Shown: positions 5,384-5,404 of the stretch, one piece after another | Layout: each line of letters begins with the position of its first letter | Numbering within the stretch: the first letter of the stretch is position 1 | Source of the DNA: Candidatus Poribacteria bacterium | GTDB lineage: Bacteria > Poribacteria > WGA-4E > WGA-3G | Assembly: GCA_009835515.1 (NCBI GenBank) | Contig: VXXH01000423.1 | Span: forward strand, 1 to 5,404 | DNA: 5,404 nt | Reading direction: 5' to 3' | Notes under the pieces: model-generated | What the model was told of the DNA's origin: nothing | Databases searched by the model: none | What the model saw: only the letters and a program-made list of their open reading frames with translations | Position numbers and translations under genes: made by a program

Positions 5384-5404
5384 TATTAGGTACTATCCCT
5401 ATAC

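Overview
The window carries four clear genes and two repeat or hairpin elements, with convergent halves. The left half (about 1-2005) is transcribed rightward and holds a phytanoyl-CoA dioxygenase (PhyH)-type non-haem iron oxygenase followed 27 bases later by a Gfo/Idh/MocA-type NAD(P)-dependent dehydrogenase, almost certainly one operon. The right half (2061-5383) is transcribed leftward and holds a large secreted beta-propeller protein with 14 FG-GAP-like repeats and a FlgD-like C-terminal domain, followed downstream by queF, the preQ0 reductase of queuosine biosynthesis. The two halves meet at a strong GC-rich hairpin at 2028-2051.

Organism: a Gram-negative-type bacterium of medium GC content. 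The C-terminal motif around NYPNPFNPETW, the pairing of a PhyH oxygenase with a Gfo/Idh dehydrogenase, and intergenic heptad repeats of the CAGTAAC type together recall Candidatus Poribacteria and related uncultured lineages (FCB/PVC surroundings). This is recognition from memory, not a database result, and the phylum should be taken as likely rather than proven.

Layout: 1-36 may be the last codons of an upstream rightward gene; 92-940 PhyH family; 968-2005 Gfo/Idh/MocA family; 2028-2051 hairpin between the convergent gene ends; 2061-2453 queF (minus); 2469-2573 heptad-repeat element between queF and its upstream neighbour; 2585-5383 propeller protein (minus).

How the genes work together: the oxygenase and dehydrogenase plausibly act one after the other on a small hydroxylated or sugar-like compound, but neither sequence reveals the substrate. 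queF is a housekeeping tRNA-modification gene with no other queuosine gene in the window. The propeller protein is exported and probably cell-surface attached or secreted. No convincing new multi-gene system is visible. The points most worth a second look are the whole-number 14-unit propeller array with its N-terminal strand matching the missing end of the last repeat, the opposed heptad-repeat arms directly upstream of queF, and the apparent loss of the usual 2-oxoglutarate-binding arginine in the PhyH protein.
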